Assembly (NCBI GenBank): GCA_002841375.1 | Contig: PGZO01000001.1 | Coordinates: 62,001-126,000, forward strand | DNA: 64,000 bases | DNA from: Firmicutes bacterium HGW-Firmicutes-7 | GTDB taxonomy: Bacteria; Bacillota; Clostridia; Lachnospirales; Vallitaleaceae | Direction of reading: 5' to 3' | Shown: in pieces, positions 17,356 to 26,887 of the stretch | Layout: each line of letters starts with the position of its first letter | Position numbering within the stretch: position 1 is the first letter of the stretch | Translations under genes and position numbers: made by a program | The notes under the pieces: model-generated | Database searches by the model: none | What the model was told of the DNA's origin: nothing | Seen by the model: the letters and a program-made list of their open reading frames with translations, nothing else

Positions 17356-17757
17356 TTAAGAAGTCAAAAAGGAAGTCCACCCAGATGGTAGATTGGTATC
17401 TGATATCTGAGGTGGACTTCCTTTTTGATCCAGCAGGAAAGTTCTACATAAGCAATTGGAAAATATTGTGTGAATATAAATATTTATAGTATATGTATCC
17501 TGATACTTGTAGGAACTTTTAAGCTCTATAATCTTAAGAGCAAGAGTGTCATTAATTGAATGAGAAGGTTTACGCCCTCTATTTCCATGAATAATGGATT
17601 CTACGCCGTGTTCTTTTACCTCCTTTTTTAACTGCTTGATACGGCGTTCTGACAACCCCAAAGCATTAGCAGCTTCTGCAACAGTGATCTTACGCTCTAA
17701 TGCACAATTGATAACATGTAACTTTTTTAGTTCTTTATCAGTCATTGTATATATCAT
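17356..17757 (-). pseudogene. truncated IS transposase (N-terminal helix-turn-helix part)
   Basis: The reading frame has 133 codons. The first 85 residues (AANALGLSERRIKQLKKEV, then GNRGRKPSHSIND) match what I know of the N-terminal helix-turn-helix region of ISNCY/IS481-like transposases, which run to about 400 residues with a DDE core. After LKSSYKYQD the sequence is no longer family-like and the frame runs on to a stop inside a hairpin at 17365-17427. The catalytic core is missing, so this is a deletion remnant. The start is ambiguous (17757 or 17745). Confidence 0.7.
17365..17427. terminator. long perfect hairpin between the GGDEF-EAL gene and the IS remnant
   Basis: CAAAAAGGAAGTCCACC (17365-17381) pairs perfectly with GGTGGACTTCCTTTTTG (17411-17427) across a 29-base loop. 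With A- and T-rich ends on both sides it can stop transcription in both directions, and it lies 65 bases past the stop codon at 17299. It may equally be the surviving end of the IS. Confidence 0.6.
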
Positions 17758-17784
17758 TCCTTAAGATTACCATTATTTACGATA

Positions 17785-17826
17785 GGGTGAAATAATCATA
17801 CGATAATCTTAAGGGTGAAATTATCA
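17785..17826. repeat. paired 14-bp direct repeats at the left end of the IS remnant
   Basis: GGGTGAAATAATCA (17785) and GGGTGAAATTATCA (17813) differ at one position and lie 28 bases apart, upstream of the transposase start. They probably are transposase-binding repeats of the element end. The outer boundary of the element is not visible to me. Confidence 0.4.
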
Positions 17827-17896
17827 CAGATTAAAGACAATACAAATGTTTAGGGCTTTACAAAACTACCAATAATCGTTATAATAAAACATTGAG

Positions 17897-17924
17897 TTGA
17901 AACGTAACTTTCAAGATATATAAC
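17897..17924 (+). promoter_or_regulatory. candidate promoter for ileS
   Basis: TTGAAA (17897-17902) and TATAAC (17919-17924) are 16 bases apart. The leader would be about 55 bases, with a small hairpin (TGCCC...GGGCA near 17930-17949). No T-box antiterminator sequence is seen. Confidence 0.4.
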
Positions 17925-17984
17925 AATGTGCCCCATCTTGAAGGGCATTTTGAATTTTAATAGAGCTGTAAGGAGGCAAACCCC

Positions 17985-20900
17985 GTGTACGATAAAGTAT
18001 CCACGAACTTAAATTTCGTCGAAAGAGAGAAAAAAGTATTAGAATTTTGGCGAGAAAACAATATCTTTGAACAAAGTATTGAAACAAAAAAAGAAGGTCC
18101 AACCTTTACCTTCTATGATGGACCACCAACTGCAAATGGCATGCCACATATTGGACATGTATTAACCCGTGTCATCAAGGATATGATTCCACGCTATAGA
18201 ACAATGAAAGGTTATAAAGTTCTAAGAAAAGCAGGTTGGGATACACATGGTCTGCCAGTTGAGCTTGAGGTTGAAAAGCTACTAGGTTTAGATGGTAAAG
18301 AGCAAATAGAAGAATACGGTTTAACACCATTTATTGATAAATGCAAAGAAAGCGTATGGAAATACAAAGGACTATGGGAAGACTTTAGTGGTACGGTAGG
18401 TTTTTGGGCAGATATGGACGATCCTTATGTTACGTACCACAACGAATATATTGAGTCTGTTTGGTGGTCACTAAAACAAATATGGGAAAAGGACTTGTTA
18501 TACAAAGGGCACAAAATTGTACCTTATTGTCCACGTTGTGGTACACCCTTATCAAGTCACGAAGTAGCACAAGGCTATAAAGATGTCAAAGAAAAATCAA
18601 TGATTGCTAAATTTAAAAGTGTAGATGAAGAAAATACATTTTTCTTGGCATGGACAACAACCCCTTGGACATTACCTTCAAACGTAGCGCTAGCAGTTAA
18701 TCCGAAAGAAACCTATGTAAAGGTAAAATACCAAGATGAATATTTAATATTAGCGGAAGCTTTAGTCTCCAAAGTAGTAGGTGAAAATTGCGAAATAGTT
18801 GAAACCTATTTGGGAAAAGACTTAGAATATAAAATATATGAGCCATTATTTGACTTTGTTAAACCTGATAAAAAGTCATACTATGTTACCTGCGCGGATT
18901 TTGTTACATTATCTGATGGTACAGGTATTGTTCATATTGCACCAGCCTTTGGTGAAGACGATGCAAAAGTTGGAAAAGCGTATGATTTACCTTTCGTTCA
19001 GTTAGTAGATAGCAAAGGTGAATTTACACCTGAAGCATATTTATGGAAAGGTGTATTTGTCAAAGATGCAGATCATGATATCATTAAACACTTAGAACAA
19101 GAAGGGAAGATGCATAAAGTTTTAGATTATGAACATTCTTATCCGTTTTGTTGGCGTTGTGATACACCACTTTTATATTATGCAAGAGAATCCTGGTTTA
19201 TTGAAATGACAGCGGTAAAAGATAAAATGATTGCCAATAATAAAAAGATTAACTGGTTACCAGAAAGTATTGGAACGAAACGTTTTGGAGATTGGTTAGA
19301 AAACTTAATTGATTGGGGAATTAGTAGAGATAGGTATTGGGGAACACCACTTAACATTTGGGAATGTGAATGTGGACATAAACATGCGATTGGCAGTATT
19401 GCTGAATTAAAACAAATGAGCGATAATTGTCCAGACGACATTGAGTTACACAGGCCATTTATTGATGATGTTTTAATTAATTGTCCAAAGTGTACGAATA
19501 AAATGAAGCGTGTTCCACAGGTTATTGACTGTTGGTATGATTCAGGAGCGATGCCTTTTGCACAATGGCATTATCCTTTTGAAAACAAAGAAATATTTGA
19601 AGACAATTTTCCAGCTGACTTTATTAGCGAGGCTGTTGACCAGACAAGAGGTTGGTTTTATTCTCTTCTTGCTATTTCAACCTTACTATTTGATGAGCCA
19701 GCCTATAAAAATGTACTTGTTTTAGGACTTGTTCAAGATGAAAATGGACAAAAAATGTCAAAATCAAAAGGAAATGCAGTGGATCCATTTGATGCACTTG
19801 GAAAATATGGAGCAGATGCAATTCGCTGGTATTTCTATAATAATAGTGCCCCATGGTTACCTAATCGTTTTTATGATGATGCGGTAGTTGAAGGCCAAAG
19901 AAAGTTTATGGGAACGTATTGGAATACGTATGCGTTCTATGTTTTGTATGCAAATATCGATGAATTTAATCCTATGGACTATAAGCTTGATTACGAGAAA
20001 CTATCTTTAATGGATAAATGGTTGTTATCAAAGTTAAATACGTTAATTAAAATAGTTGATAAGAATTTAAATAATTATAGAATTACAGAATCATCAAGAG
20101 CAATTGAATCTTTTGTTGATGATTTAAGTAATTGGTATGTTAGAAGAAGTAGAGAAAGATTCTGGCAAAAGGATATGCCCCAAGATAAAATTAATGCGTA
20201 TATGACTTTATATGAAGCACTTATTACATTGTCTAAAGTATCAGCGCCTTTCGTTCCATTTATGACAGATGATATTTATAGAAATCTAGTGGTTAAACTT
20301 GATGCAAATGCACCAAAAAGCATTCATTTATGTGATTTTCCTATTGCAGATGACAGTAGAATTGATCCTAAGCTTGAGGAACAAATGGACTTGGTTCTTC
20401 AAGTTGTTGTTGCTGGTCGTTCTTGTCGAAATTCAGCAAATATTAAAAATAGACAACCACTAGCAAAGATGTATGTTAAATCTGAGCTTAAGCTTGATAA
20501 AAATTATGAAGAAATCATAATGGAAGAGTTAAATGTGAAAGCAGTAATATTTACACAAGATGTAAGTGGATTTACAACGTATCTCTTCAAGCCGCAACTA
20601 AGAACGGTTGGACCAAAGTACGGTAAAATGTTAAATCAAATCAGAACCTATTTATCAGAGGTAGATGGAAATAAAACGATGGGTGAATTAGAAGAAGCTG
20701 CTTGCATTAAGTTTACCGTAGAAGGTGAAACAGTTGAGCTTACGAAAGAAGACCTATTAATTGAACCAACGAAACAAGAAGGTTTTGAATCAGTATCGGA
20801 TAAAGATTTAACAGTTATAATAGATATGAATTTAACTGAAGATTTGATAGAAGAAGGTTTTGTAAGAGAAATTGTAAGCAAGATTCAAACTATGAGAAAA

Positions 20901-21104
20901 GAAGCGGGATTTGAAGTAATAGATCATATTCATTTTTACTATAATAAAAATGAAAAGATTTCAAGTATTATTGCAAGAAATAAAGAACAAATAAGTAGTG
21001 AAACGCTAGCAGATAGCATGTCAGAAGGTTTAACTACTGAAGGCTACACAAAAGAATGGCAAATAAATGGTGAAAATGTTAACTTTGCTGTTATAAAAAA
21101 ATAA
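17985..21104 (+). CDS. ileS: isoleucyl-tRNA synthetase, long (IleS2-like) form
   Basis: The product has 1039 residues. It charges tRNA-Ile in the cytoplasm. Motifs: class I HIGH in NGMPHIGH (residues 55-58), zinc-type CPRCG cluster, and KMSKS at 590-594 (EWN-like regions follow). The length (about 1040 rather than about 930) and the form of the HIGH region (GPPTANGMPHIGH) match the IleS2/eukaryote-like group, which as a family tends to resist mupirocin. Translation starts at GTG 17985 after AAGGAGG (17970-17976). It is followed by a terminator, so it stands alone as a transcription unit. Confidence 0.97.
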   Translation: MYDKVSTNLNFVEREKKVLEFWRENNIFEQSIETKKEGPTFTFYDGPPTANGMPHIGHVLTRVIKDMIPRYRTMKGYKVLRKAGWDTHGLPVELEVEKLLGLDGKEQIEEYGLTPFIDKCKESVWKYKGLWEDFSGTVGFWADMDDPYVTYHNEYIESVWWSLKQIWEKDLLYKGHKIVPYCPRCGTPLSSHEVAQGYKDVKEKSMIAKFKSVDEENTFFLAWTTTPWTLPSNVALAVNPKETYVKVKYQDEYLILAEALVSKVVGENCEIVETYLGKDLEYKIYEPLFDFVKPDKKSYYVTCADFVTLSDGTGIVHIAPAFGEDDAKVGKAYDLPFVQLVDSKGEFTPEAYLWKGVFVKDADHDIIKHLEQEGKMHKVLDYEHSYPFCWRCDTPLLYYARESWFIEMTAVKDKMIANNKKINWLPESIGTKRFGDWLENLIDWGISRDRYWGTPLNIWECECGHKHAIGSIAELKQMSDNCPDDIELHRPFIDDVLINCPKCTNKMKRVPQVIDCWYDSGAMPFAQWHYPFENKEIFEDNFPADFISEAVDQTRGWFYSLLAISTLLFDEPAYKNVLVLGLVQDENGQKMSKSKGNAVDPFDALGKYGADAIRWYFYNNSAPWLPNRFYDDAVVEGQRKFMGTYWNTYAFYVLYANIDEFNPMDYKLDYEKLSLMDKWLLSKLNTLIKIVDKNLNNYRITESSRAIESFVDDLSNWYVRRSRERFWQKDMPQDKINAYMTLYEALITLSKVSAPFVPFMTDDIYRNLVVKLDANAPKSIHLCDFPIADDSRIDPKLEEQMDLVLQVVVAGRSCRNSANIKNRQPLAKMYVKSELKLDKNYEEIIMEELNVKAVIFTQDVSGFTTYLFKPQLRTVGPKYGKMLNQIRTYLSEVDGNKTMGELEEAACIKFTVEGETVELTKEDLLIEPTKQEGFESVSDKDLTVIIDMNLTEDLIEEGFVREIVSKIQTMRKEAGFEVIDHIHFYYNKNEKISSIIARNKEQISSETLADSMSEGLTTEGYTKEWQINGENVNFAVIKK

Positions 21105-21113
21105 TATTAAAGA

Positions 21114-21145
21114 AAATCTTACCTTGAAAAAGGTAGGATTTTTTA
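21114..21145 (+). terminator. rho-independent terminator of ileS
   Basis: AAATCTTACCT pairs with AGGTAGGATTT (one G-T pair) around a 6-base loop, followed by TTTT. It lies 9 bases past the ileS stop codon. Confidence 0.85.
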
Positions 21146-21384
21146 ATAGCATAATTGATATTTATGTTATTATAAGCTATAATAACTCATAGGACGTTTA
21201 GGGATATAACTTATGTATTTTTTGTTTCCTGTTGAGTAGCTAAGTTCATTAAAATTAGCTGTTTTAATACTATAAGTGGCAAAGTCATTTTTGTCTAATA
21301 TTAGGGGACATATAAATGCTTGAATTTGATAATCCTAGTATTATTATAACAAAGGCTACTAACAAAATGAATGGAGGACATCAT

Positions 21385-23856
21385 ATGAATAGATTGAATG
21401 TCACAAAAGAGGTTTTTAAAGAGGCAGTCTTAGAAAATATTAAAATAATGTTTAGAAAAACAATTGATCAAGTTTCTGAGGAACATATTTTTCAAGCGGT
21501 AGCTTATGCAGTACGTGATATAATTGTTGATGAGTGGATTGAAACTCATAAAACCTATGAAGAAAAAGATGCAAAAACTGTATACTATTTATCTATGGAG
21601 TTTTTGATGGGTCGTGCCCTGGGCAATAATATAATTAGCTTAGGTGTCAATGATATTATTAAAGAAGTACTTGATGATTTAGGACTAGACTTAAATACAA
21701 TTGAGGATAATGAGCCAGATGCTGGTCTTGGAAACGGTGGTCTCGGTAGGTTAGCAGCTTGCTTTTTAGATTCTTTAGCAACCTTAGAATACCCCGCATA
21801 TGGATGTGGTATTCGATATCGATATGGGATATTTGAACAAAAAATAATTGATGGCTACCAATTTGAAAAACCAGATGAATGGTTAAAAAATGGAAACCCT
21901 TTTGAGATACGAAGAGATGAATATGGTGTAGAAATAAAATTTGGTGGAAACGTAAGAGTTGTTAAAGGCGATAATGGAAGAGAAAAATATATTCAAGAAG
22001 ATTATCAGTCTGTTAGAGCTGTTCCATATGATATCCCAATTATTGGTTATAATAACAATACAGTGAATACCCTTCGTATTTGGGATGCTGAGGCACTTCA
22101 AAGCTTTGATCTTAAATCATTTGACAGAGGAGATTACAACAAGGCTGTAGAGCAACAGAACTTAGCAAAAACGATTGTTGAGGTTCTATATCCGAATGAT
22201 AATCATTACCAAGGAAAAGAGCTTAGACTTAAACAACAATACTTTTTTATTTCAGCAACAATACAACAGGTTGTTAAGAAATTTAAACAAAACCACCCTG
22301 ATATTAAAGACTTGCCAAGTAAGGTAATATTTCATATTAATGATACGCATCCATCTTTAACGATACCAGAATTAATGCGTGTTTTAATGGATGATGAAGG
22401 TTTAGAATGGGGCGCTGCATGGGCGATAGTCAAAAAGACTTGTGCTTATACAAATCATACCATTATGTCAGAGGCTTTAGAAAAATGGCCTATTGAATTG
22501 TTTAGCAGATTATTACCTAGAATTTATCAAATAGTGGAAGAGATTAATAGAAGATTTTGTGTTGAACTTGTTGATAAATATGGTCAAGATAATGAAAGAC
22601 TTAGAAGGATGGCCATTGTATCCGATGGGCAAATTAAGATGGCTTGGCTTTGTATTGTTGGCAGTTTTTCTGTTAATGGTGTTGCTAGACTTCATACCGA
22701 AATACTAAAGAATGAAGAGCTTAAGGACTTTTACGAAATTTATCCTAAGAAGTTTAATAATAAAACCAATGGAATTACTCAAAGAAGATTTTTATTACAT
22801 GCGAATCCAAAGTTATCTGAATGGCTTAAACGAAAAATTGGGGATGAGTGGATAACCGATTTGAGTAAAATTAGCAAACTGAAAGAATTCGTTGACGATT
22901 CTCAAGCTCAAAAGGATTTTATGCATATAAAATATGAGAATAAGGTTAGACTTGCTGAATATATTAAAAAGCACAATGGTATTGAGGTTGACCCAAGATC
23001 AATTTTTGACGTTCAAGTAAAAAGATTACATGAGTATAAGCGTCAACTTTTAAATATTTTACATGTTATGTATTTATATAATCAACTTAGGGAAAATCCA
23101 GATTTAGATATGATGCCAAGAACATTTATCTTTGGAGCTAAGTCTGCACCTGGTTATGAGAGAGCGAAACTTATTATTAAGCTAATTAATAATGTAGCGA
23201 ACGTTATTAATCATGATTTAAGTATTAATAATAAGATAAAAGTCGTATTTATTGAAAATTTTAATGTATCAAATGCAGAAATAATTTTTGCAGCTGCAGA
23301 TGTAAGCGAACAAATTTCTACTGCAAGTAAGGAGGCATCTGGTACAGGTAATATGAAATTAATGTTAAACGGTGCAGCTACAATTGGCACACTTGATGGG
23401 GCAAATATTGAAATTGCTGAAGAAGTTGGAATGGATAATTGTTTTATTTTTGGACTTACATCAGATGAAGTTATTAAAATGATCCATGAAAAGTCTTATG
23501 ATCCTTGGGAACTTTATAACAATGATCAAGCGATTCGAAAAGTTGTTACCCAACTAATAAATGGCTTCTTTTCTCCAGAGAATCCAGATCTGTTTAGAGT
23601 GATATATGATTCCTTACTTAAAACGGAGGGTGTTCCTGCTGACCAGTACTTCATTTTAAAAGACTTTGCAGCATATGCACGAACGCAAGAAAAGGTTGAT
23701 ATGGCATTTAGAAATCAAAGTCAATGGGCAAAAATGGTTATGCTTAATACCGCAAGCTCAGGCAAATTTTCATCAGACCGTACGATTGAGGAATATGTTA
23801 ATGAAATATGGGAATTAGAAAAAACGAAAGTTACTATGGAAACAAATAATAAATAA
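21385..23856 (+). CDS. glgP: glycogen/alpha-glucan phosphorylase
   Basis: The product has 823 residues, the usual GT35 length. It releases glucose-1-phosphate from the non-reducing ends of alpha-1,4-glucans, with pyridoxal phosphate held on Lys658 in SGTGNMKLMLNGA. The N-terminal blocks YLSMEFLMGR and GLGNGGLGRLAACFLDS are typical of the family. The ATG at 21385 follows GGAGG (21373-21377); an earlier in-frame ATG at 21316 has no ribosome site. A terminator follows. It would work with MalQ (13.5 kb) in glycogen or maltodextrin turnover. Confidence 0.96.
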   Translation: MNRLNVTKEVFKEAVLENIKIMFRKTIDQVSEEHIFQAVAYAVRDIIVDEWIETHKTYEEKDAKTVYYLSMEFLMGRALGNNIISLGVNDIIKEVLDDLGLDLNTIEDNEPDAGLGNGGLGRLAACFLDSLATLEYPAYGCGIRYRYGIFEQKIIDGYQFEKPDEWLKNGNPFEIRRDEYGVEIKFGGNVRVVKGDNGREKYIQEDYQSVRAVPYDIPIIGYNNNTVNTLRIWDAEALQSFDLKSFDRGDYNKAVEQQNLAKTIVEVLYPNDNHYQGKELRLKQQYFFISATIQQVVKKFKQNHPDIKDLPSKVIFHINDTHPSLTIPELMRVLMDDEGLEWGAAWAIVKKTCAYTNHTIMSEALEKWPIELFSRLLPRIYQIVEEINRRFCVELVDKYGQDNERLRRMAIVSDGQIKMAWLCIVGSFSVNGVARLHTEILKNEELKDFYEIYPKKFNNKTNGITQRRFLLHANPKLSEWLKRKIGDEWITDLSKISKLKEFVDDSQAQKDFMHIKYENKVRLAEYIKKHNGIEVDPRSIFDVQVKRLHEYKRQLLNILHVMYLYNQLRENPDLDMMPRTFIFGAKSAPGYERAKLIIKLINNVANVINHDLSINNKIKVVFIENFNVSNAEIIFAAADVSEQISTASKEASGTGNMKLMLNGAATIGTLDGANIEIAEEVGMDNCFIFGLTSDEVIKMIHEKSYDPWELYNNDQAIRKVVTQLINGFFSPENPDLFRVIYDSLLKTEGVPADQYFILKDFAAYARTQEKVDMAFRNQSQWAKMVMLNTASSGKFSSDRTIEEYVNEIWELEKTKVTMETNNK

Positions 23857-23865
23857 AGAATTTTT

Positions 23866-23902
23866 AAGGCTCTCTTGGACATGTGCTAAGAGGGCCTTTT
23901 CT
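23866..23902 (+). terminator. rho-independent terminator of glgP
   Basis: AAGGCTCTCTT pairs with AAGAGGGCCTT (one G-T pair) across an 11-base loop, followed by TTTTC. It begins 9 bases after the stop codon. Confidence 0.8.
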
Positions 23903-23972
23903 ATCATTATAAAAGGCTTCTCATATTTCTCCAAAGCAATGCATATAGATATGTACAGGGAGGGGAGCAATA

Positions 23973-24917
23973 ATGAAGGAAAAAATAATATCAAAGGGTT
24001 TAATTGTTTTAGCTGTTTTTTTTATACCGATTTTTATTACCACCTTACTAACTGATTTTAGAAAAAGCCCAAATAATATTGAGGATAAGTTAGTAACAAT
24101 TCATTATAATGAGGGAGAACTTCAAATCCCGTTAGAATCCTATTTGGTTGGTGTAGTAGCTGCAGAAATGCCAGTTTTTTTTGAAGGCGAGGCATTAAAA
24201 GCACAAGCAGTTACAGCAAGGACCTATACAATGAAAAGATATAATCAAAATCCGAATATCGTTTTTACGAAGGATATTCAAAGCTACTACTCTGATAAGG
24301 AGCTTGAGGAATTATGGGGTATAAATGACTATGCCTTTTACTATTCAAAAATTCGAGATGCTGTAAAAGAAACAAGTGGCCAAGTAATTACCTACAAGGA
24401 TGAATTAATAGATGCAGTGTTTCACTCAACAAGTATAGGTAGAACAAGAAGTGCAAAGGAATTATGGGGACAAGATATACCGTATCTTGAAGGAGCTGAA
24501 AGTCTGGAAGATATTAATGCACCTACTTATTTACATCAATTTGTATTTGATTTTATTGAATTTCAGGATATTGTACAGCAGTTTGATTCGAGTATATCTT
24601 TTAGTAAAGAACTTCCAAATGAAATACAAATTATTGAACGAAATAAAGAGGGATATGTTTTATCCATTCAAGTTGGAAATAAGATATTTTCAGGAGAAGA
24701 TTTCAGAAAAATACTTGAAATTGCCTCTAGTAATTTTACGATTTCCTTTGATGAGAATTCAGTTAATATAGTATGTAAAGGATATGGACATGGAGTAGGT
24801 ATGAGTCAATATGGTGCTGAGGCATTTGCGAATATGGGGAAAGGTTATCAAGAAATTCTTAAGCATTACTATAAAGATATAAATATAATCGGTTTGCAGG
24901 AGCTAAAAGATCAATAA
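23973..24917 (+). CDS. spoIID: stage II sporulation protein D (peptidoglycan lytic transglycosylase)
   Basis: The product has 314 residues. One N-terminal membrane anchor (about 8-27) is followed by the SpoIID domain. The catalytic Glu65 lies in VVAAEMP, followed by EALKAQAVTARTY, and the C-terminal GHGVGMSQYGA block is present. In the SpoIID-SpoIIM-SpoIIP machine this enzyme cuts glycan strands during engulfment of the forespore. GGAGGGGAGC precedes ATG 23973. It is followed 110 bases later by the spoIIQ-like gene, an order known from Clostridia, and both are probably made in the sporangium. No sporulation sigma promoter was assigned. Confidence 0.94.
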   Translation: MKEKIISKGLIVLAVFFIPIFITTLLTDFRKSPNNIEDKLVTIHYNEGELQIPLESYLVGVVAAEMPVFFEGEALKAQAVTARTYTMKRYNQNPNIVFTKDIQSYYSDKELEELWGINDYAFYYSKIRDAVKETSGQVITYKDELIDAVFHSTSIGRTRSAKELWGQDIPYLEGAESLEDINAPTYLHQFVFDFIEFQDIVQQFDSSISFSKELPNEIQIIERNKEGYVLSIQVGNKIFSGEDFRKILEIASSNFTISFDENSVNIVCKGYGHGVGMSQYGAEAFANMGKGYQEILKHYYKDINIIGLQELKDQ

Positions 24918-25027
24918 AATTTATTTTACAAATGAATATAAAGCCATCTTATGGTAATAATAAAGGTGTATACGAGATGCATTTAAATCATGCACTCATA
25001 AATTTAATTATTGCTAGAGGTGATTTT

Positions 25028-25834
25028 ATGAAAAAAAACAAAGTACTCGAATATATTGCTGATAAAAAATACTATCTATCCTTGCTTGGTGGCTTATTGG
25101 TTATATTAGTAGCGATAGGTGTCATTTATAATAATGATCGGCAATACGAAGAAATTGCAAATCTAAATGAAGCCATTCAAAAGGAAGGCCTAGTAGATAA
25201 TCCTATTGATGTACCAGTAGAATCAGAGGTTGACAGTTTTAATGAAGTTCCTCATGTGACTATTCACGATGAAGAAGTTGTACCTGATAATATCCCATAT
25301 GAAACGGAGCTTGTCACAGAGGGATCAAATGAGCCTATAAGTACAAATGAAGAAGCGGAGTTAGAAGAACTTGAAGAATTTATGCCTGTTATAAAAATAC
25401 AACAACCTAATCTATCTTTTACTACTGAGGAAGGCATGATGATGCCTTTAGAGGGCGAGATTTTAATTGGTTATAGTGAGGACATTCCAGCTTACTTCAA
25501 AACCCTTGAACAATATCAAGTTAATAAAGCGTTATATATTTCTAGTAAAATTGGATCAGAAGTTAAGGCTGTATCCGATGGTGTAGTAGAGAAAATTGAA
25601 ATGAATGGAACTCGTGGAAATTGTATTTCCATCTATCATGGTAATGGATATATGTCTTCTTATGGACAACTTCAAGAGGATATGAATGTTAAGGAAGGGG
25701 ATCTTGTAGAGAGAGGTACAATTATTGGATATATTAACGAACCTTCAAAATTCTATAAATTAGAGGGTCCTCATTTATTCTTTGAAGTATTAGAAAATGA
25801 TAAACCCATTAATCCTATAAGTTTAATAAAATAA
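25028..25834 (+). CDS. spoIIQ: SpoIIQ-like protein with a degenerate LytM (M23) domain
   Basis: The product has 268 residues. It has a transmembrane helix (about 17-33), an acidic linker (about 60-135) and a C-terminal M23/LytM fold (about 145-265; SKIGSEVKAVSDGVV and the late PHLFFEV). The zinc ligands of active M23 peptidases are not retained: the usual HxH is HLF and the first H..D pair is missing, so it should be inactive as a peptidase. SpoIIQ forms the forespore half of the channel with SpoIIIAH. ATG 25028 follows AGAGGTGAT; the upstream ATG at 24932 has no site. Position after spoIID supports the call. The spoIIID gene that often follows is not here. Confidence 0.85.
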   Translation: MKKNKVLEYIADKKYYLSLLGGLLVILVAIGVIYNNDRQYEEIANLNEAIQKEGLVDNPIDVPVESEVDSFNEVPHVTIHDEEVVPDNIPYETELVTEGSNEPISTNEEAELEELEEFMPVIKIQQPNLSFTTEEGMMMPLEGEILIGYSEDIPAYFKTLEQYQVNKALYISSKIGSEVKAVSDGVVEKIEMNGTRGNCISIYHGNGYMSSYGQLQEDMNVKEGDLVERGTIIGYINEPSKFYKLEGPHLFFEVLENDKPINPISLIK

Positions 25835-25922
25835 TTCTCGTATTATGGATGACTTTCTGAATAAAATATGGTAAAATATCAGAATGAAACCATTTTAATT
25901 GATCAAATGAAGGAGGAATTAT

Positions 25923-26525
25923 ATGAAATTAAAAACAATTTTAATTATAGCACTATTAGTGACGAGTATATTCGTTGTAGGAGGTTGTGCAAAAGATCAG
26001 GATGAAACACCGAATGTAGATGAAAACACAGGTGACCAAACAGATGACGAAACAGATGAAAATGAAGACCCAGATGTTGTTACAACAGCATCTATCGTTG
26101 ACAATGGTGAAGATTTTTTAGAAGCTGTTGGGCCAGATGCGTTTTGGTTAGCTGCAATCGTAAAAGATATTACGATTGATGAGGACATTGTAGTAGAAGG
26201 AGAATATACGGTGCCTGACAGGGAGGACCCAAGTAAAGAAGTGCCCGCTGGTCGTAAAATTGCTCTTTATGCACAAGATGAAGATCGGAATAAAACAGCT
26301 AGTTACACATTAACAGCGCCAAGAATGATTGTGAAGAGTAAAGATACAAAGATTCAAGGTGGAACCTTTGTTGGGGATGTTTATGTTCAAGAAACGGGTT
26401 TCAATTTAGTTGATGCAACGATTGAAGGGAATGTATATTTTGCAAGTGAAGAATTGATGACATCATTTAAATTCGATGATAAGAGTGAAGTTACAGGTGA
26501 TACAGAAGTTAAAACAGAGCAATAA
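25923..26525 (+). CDS. lipoprotein of unknown function
   Basis: The product has 200 residues. The signal peptide ends in a lipobox (VVGGC, Cys about residue 22), so the mature protein should be lipid-anchored outside the membrane. A strongly acidic, Asp/Glu/Thr-rich linker (about 25-58) follows. The C-terminal 140 residues are beta-rich with short repeats (IDEDIVVEGEYTV and TKIQGGTFVGDVYVQ) that look like a right-handed beta-helix of parallel strands. No enzyme motif is seen. AAGGAGGAATT precedes the ATG. It lies behind spoIIQ with an 88-base gap and ends in a terminator, so it may be co-expressed during sporulation, but that is inference. Confidence 0.8.
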   Translation: MKLKTILIIALLVTSIFVVGGCAKDQDETPNVDENTGDQTDDETDENEDPDVVTTASIVDNGEDFLEAVGPDAFWLAAIVKDITIDEDIVVEGEYTVPDREDPSKEVPAGRKIALYAQDEDRNKTASYTLTAPRMIVKSKDTKIQGGTFVGDVYVQETGFNLVDATIEGNVYFASEELMTSFKFDDKSEVTGDTEVKTEQ

Positions 26526-26541
26526 ATAAGCTGAATTATGT

Positions 26542-26579
26542 GGTGTAGCTTTTCATTTAAGAAAAGTTACACCATTTTT
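26542..26579 (+). terminator. rho-independent terminator after the lipoprotein gene
   Basis: GGTGTAGCTTTT pairs with GAAAAGTTACACC around a short AT-rich loop and is followed by ATTTTT. It starts 16 bases past the stop codon at 26525. Confidence 0.85.
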
Positions 26580-26711
26580 CAATTAGGTTGCCCTCTACCC
26601 CTTTGTTCTATTTACAGAAAATGGTATACTAATGATCAGGTATATATTAACCTAACGAGTGCAGAAGGTTTGTAGCATTGACTCAAAATGTTAAAAAAGG
26701 GGAATCAATAA

Positions 26712-26873
26712 ATGGAGATGTATACTTATATATGCAATGAATGTGGATTTATTCATTGTGTACCAGCATACTGGACATCCTTTACAAAAGATAAGGATAT
26801 AGAAATACCTCACTTAAATCTTGAGCGCAAAGAGGTATGTCCAAATGAAGTATTAATACTTGTTCAGGAATGA
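26712..26873 (+). CDS. 53-residue cysteine-containing small protein
   Basis: A 54-codon ORF with AAGGGGA before its ATG. It encodes a peptide with CNEC near the N-terminus (MEMYTYICNECGFIHC) and a further Cys in EVCPNE, so four cysteines in all: a possible zinc- or iron-binding knuckle. It sits alone between two good terminators (26542-26579 and 26888-26918), which argues for a real gene. I do not recognise a family. It may be a sporulation or regulatory small protein. Confidence 0.7.
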   Translation: MEMYTYICNECGFIHCVPAYWTSFTKDKDIEIPHLNLERKEVCPNEVLILVQE

Positions 26874-26887
26874 GTGTTGCCAAGTAG

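Noticed and set aside
17762-17984. T-box leader in front of ileS
   Set aside because: Aminoacyl-tRNA synthetase genes of Firmicutes often have one, but the conserved T-box sequence (AGGGTGGnACCGCG) is not present; only a small hairpin and a plain promoter are seen.
17985-21104. IleS2-type synthetase as self-resistance gene for a mupirocin-like product
   Set aside because: It lies about 20 kb from the cluster with many housekeeping genes between, is followed by its own terminator, and IleS2-type enzymes are common in Clostridia.
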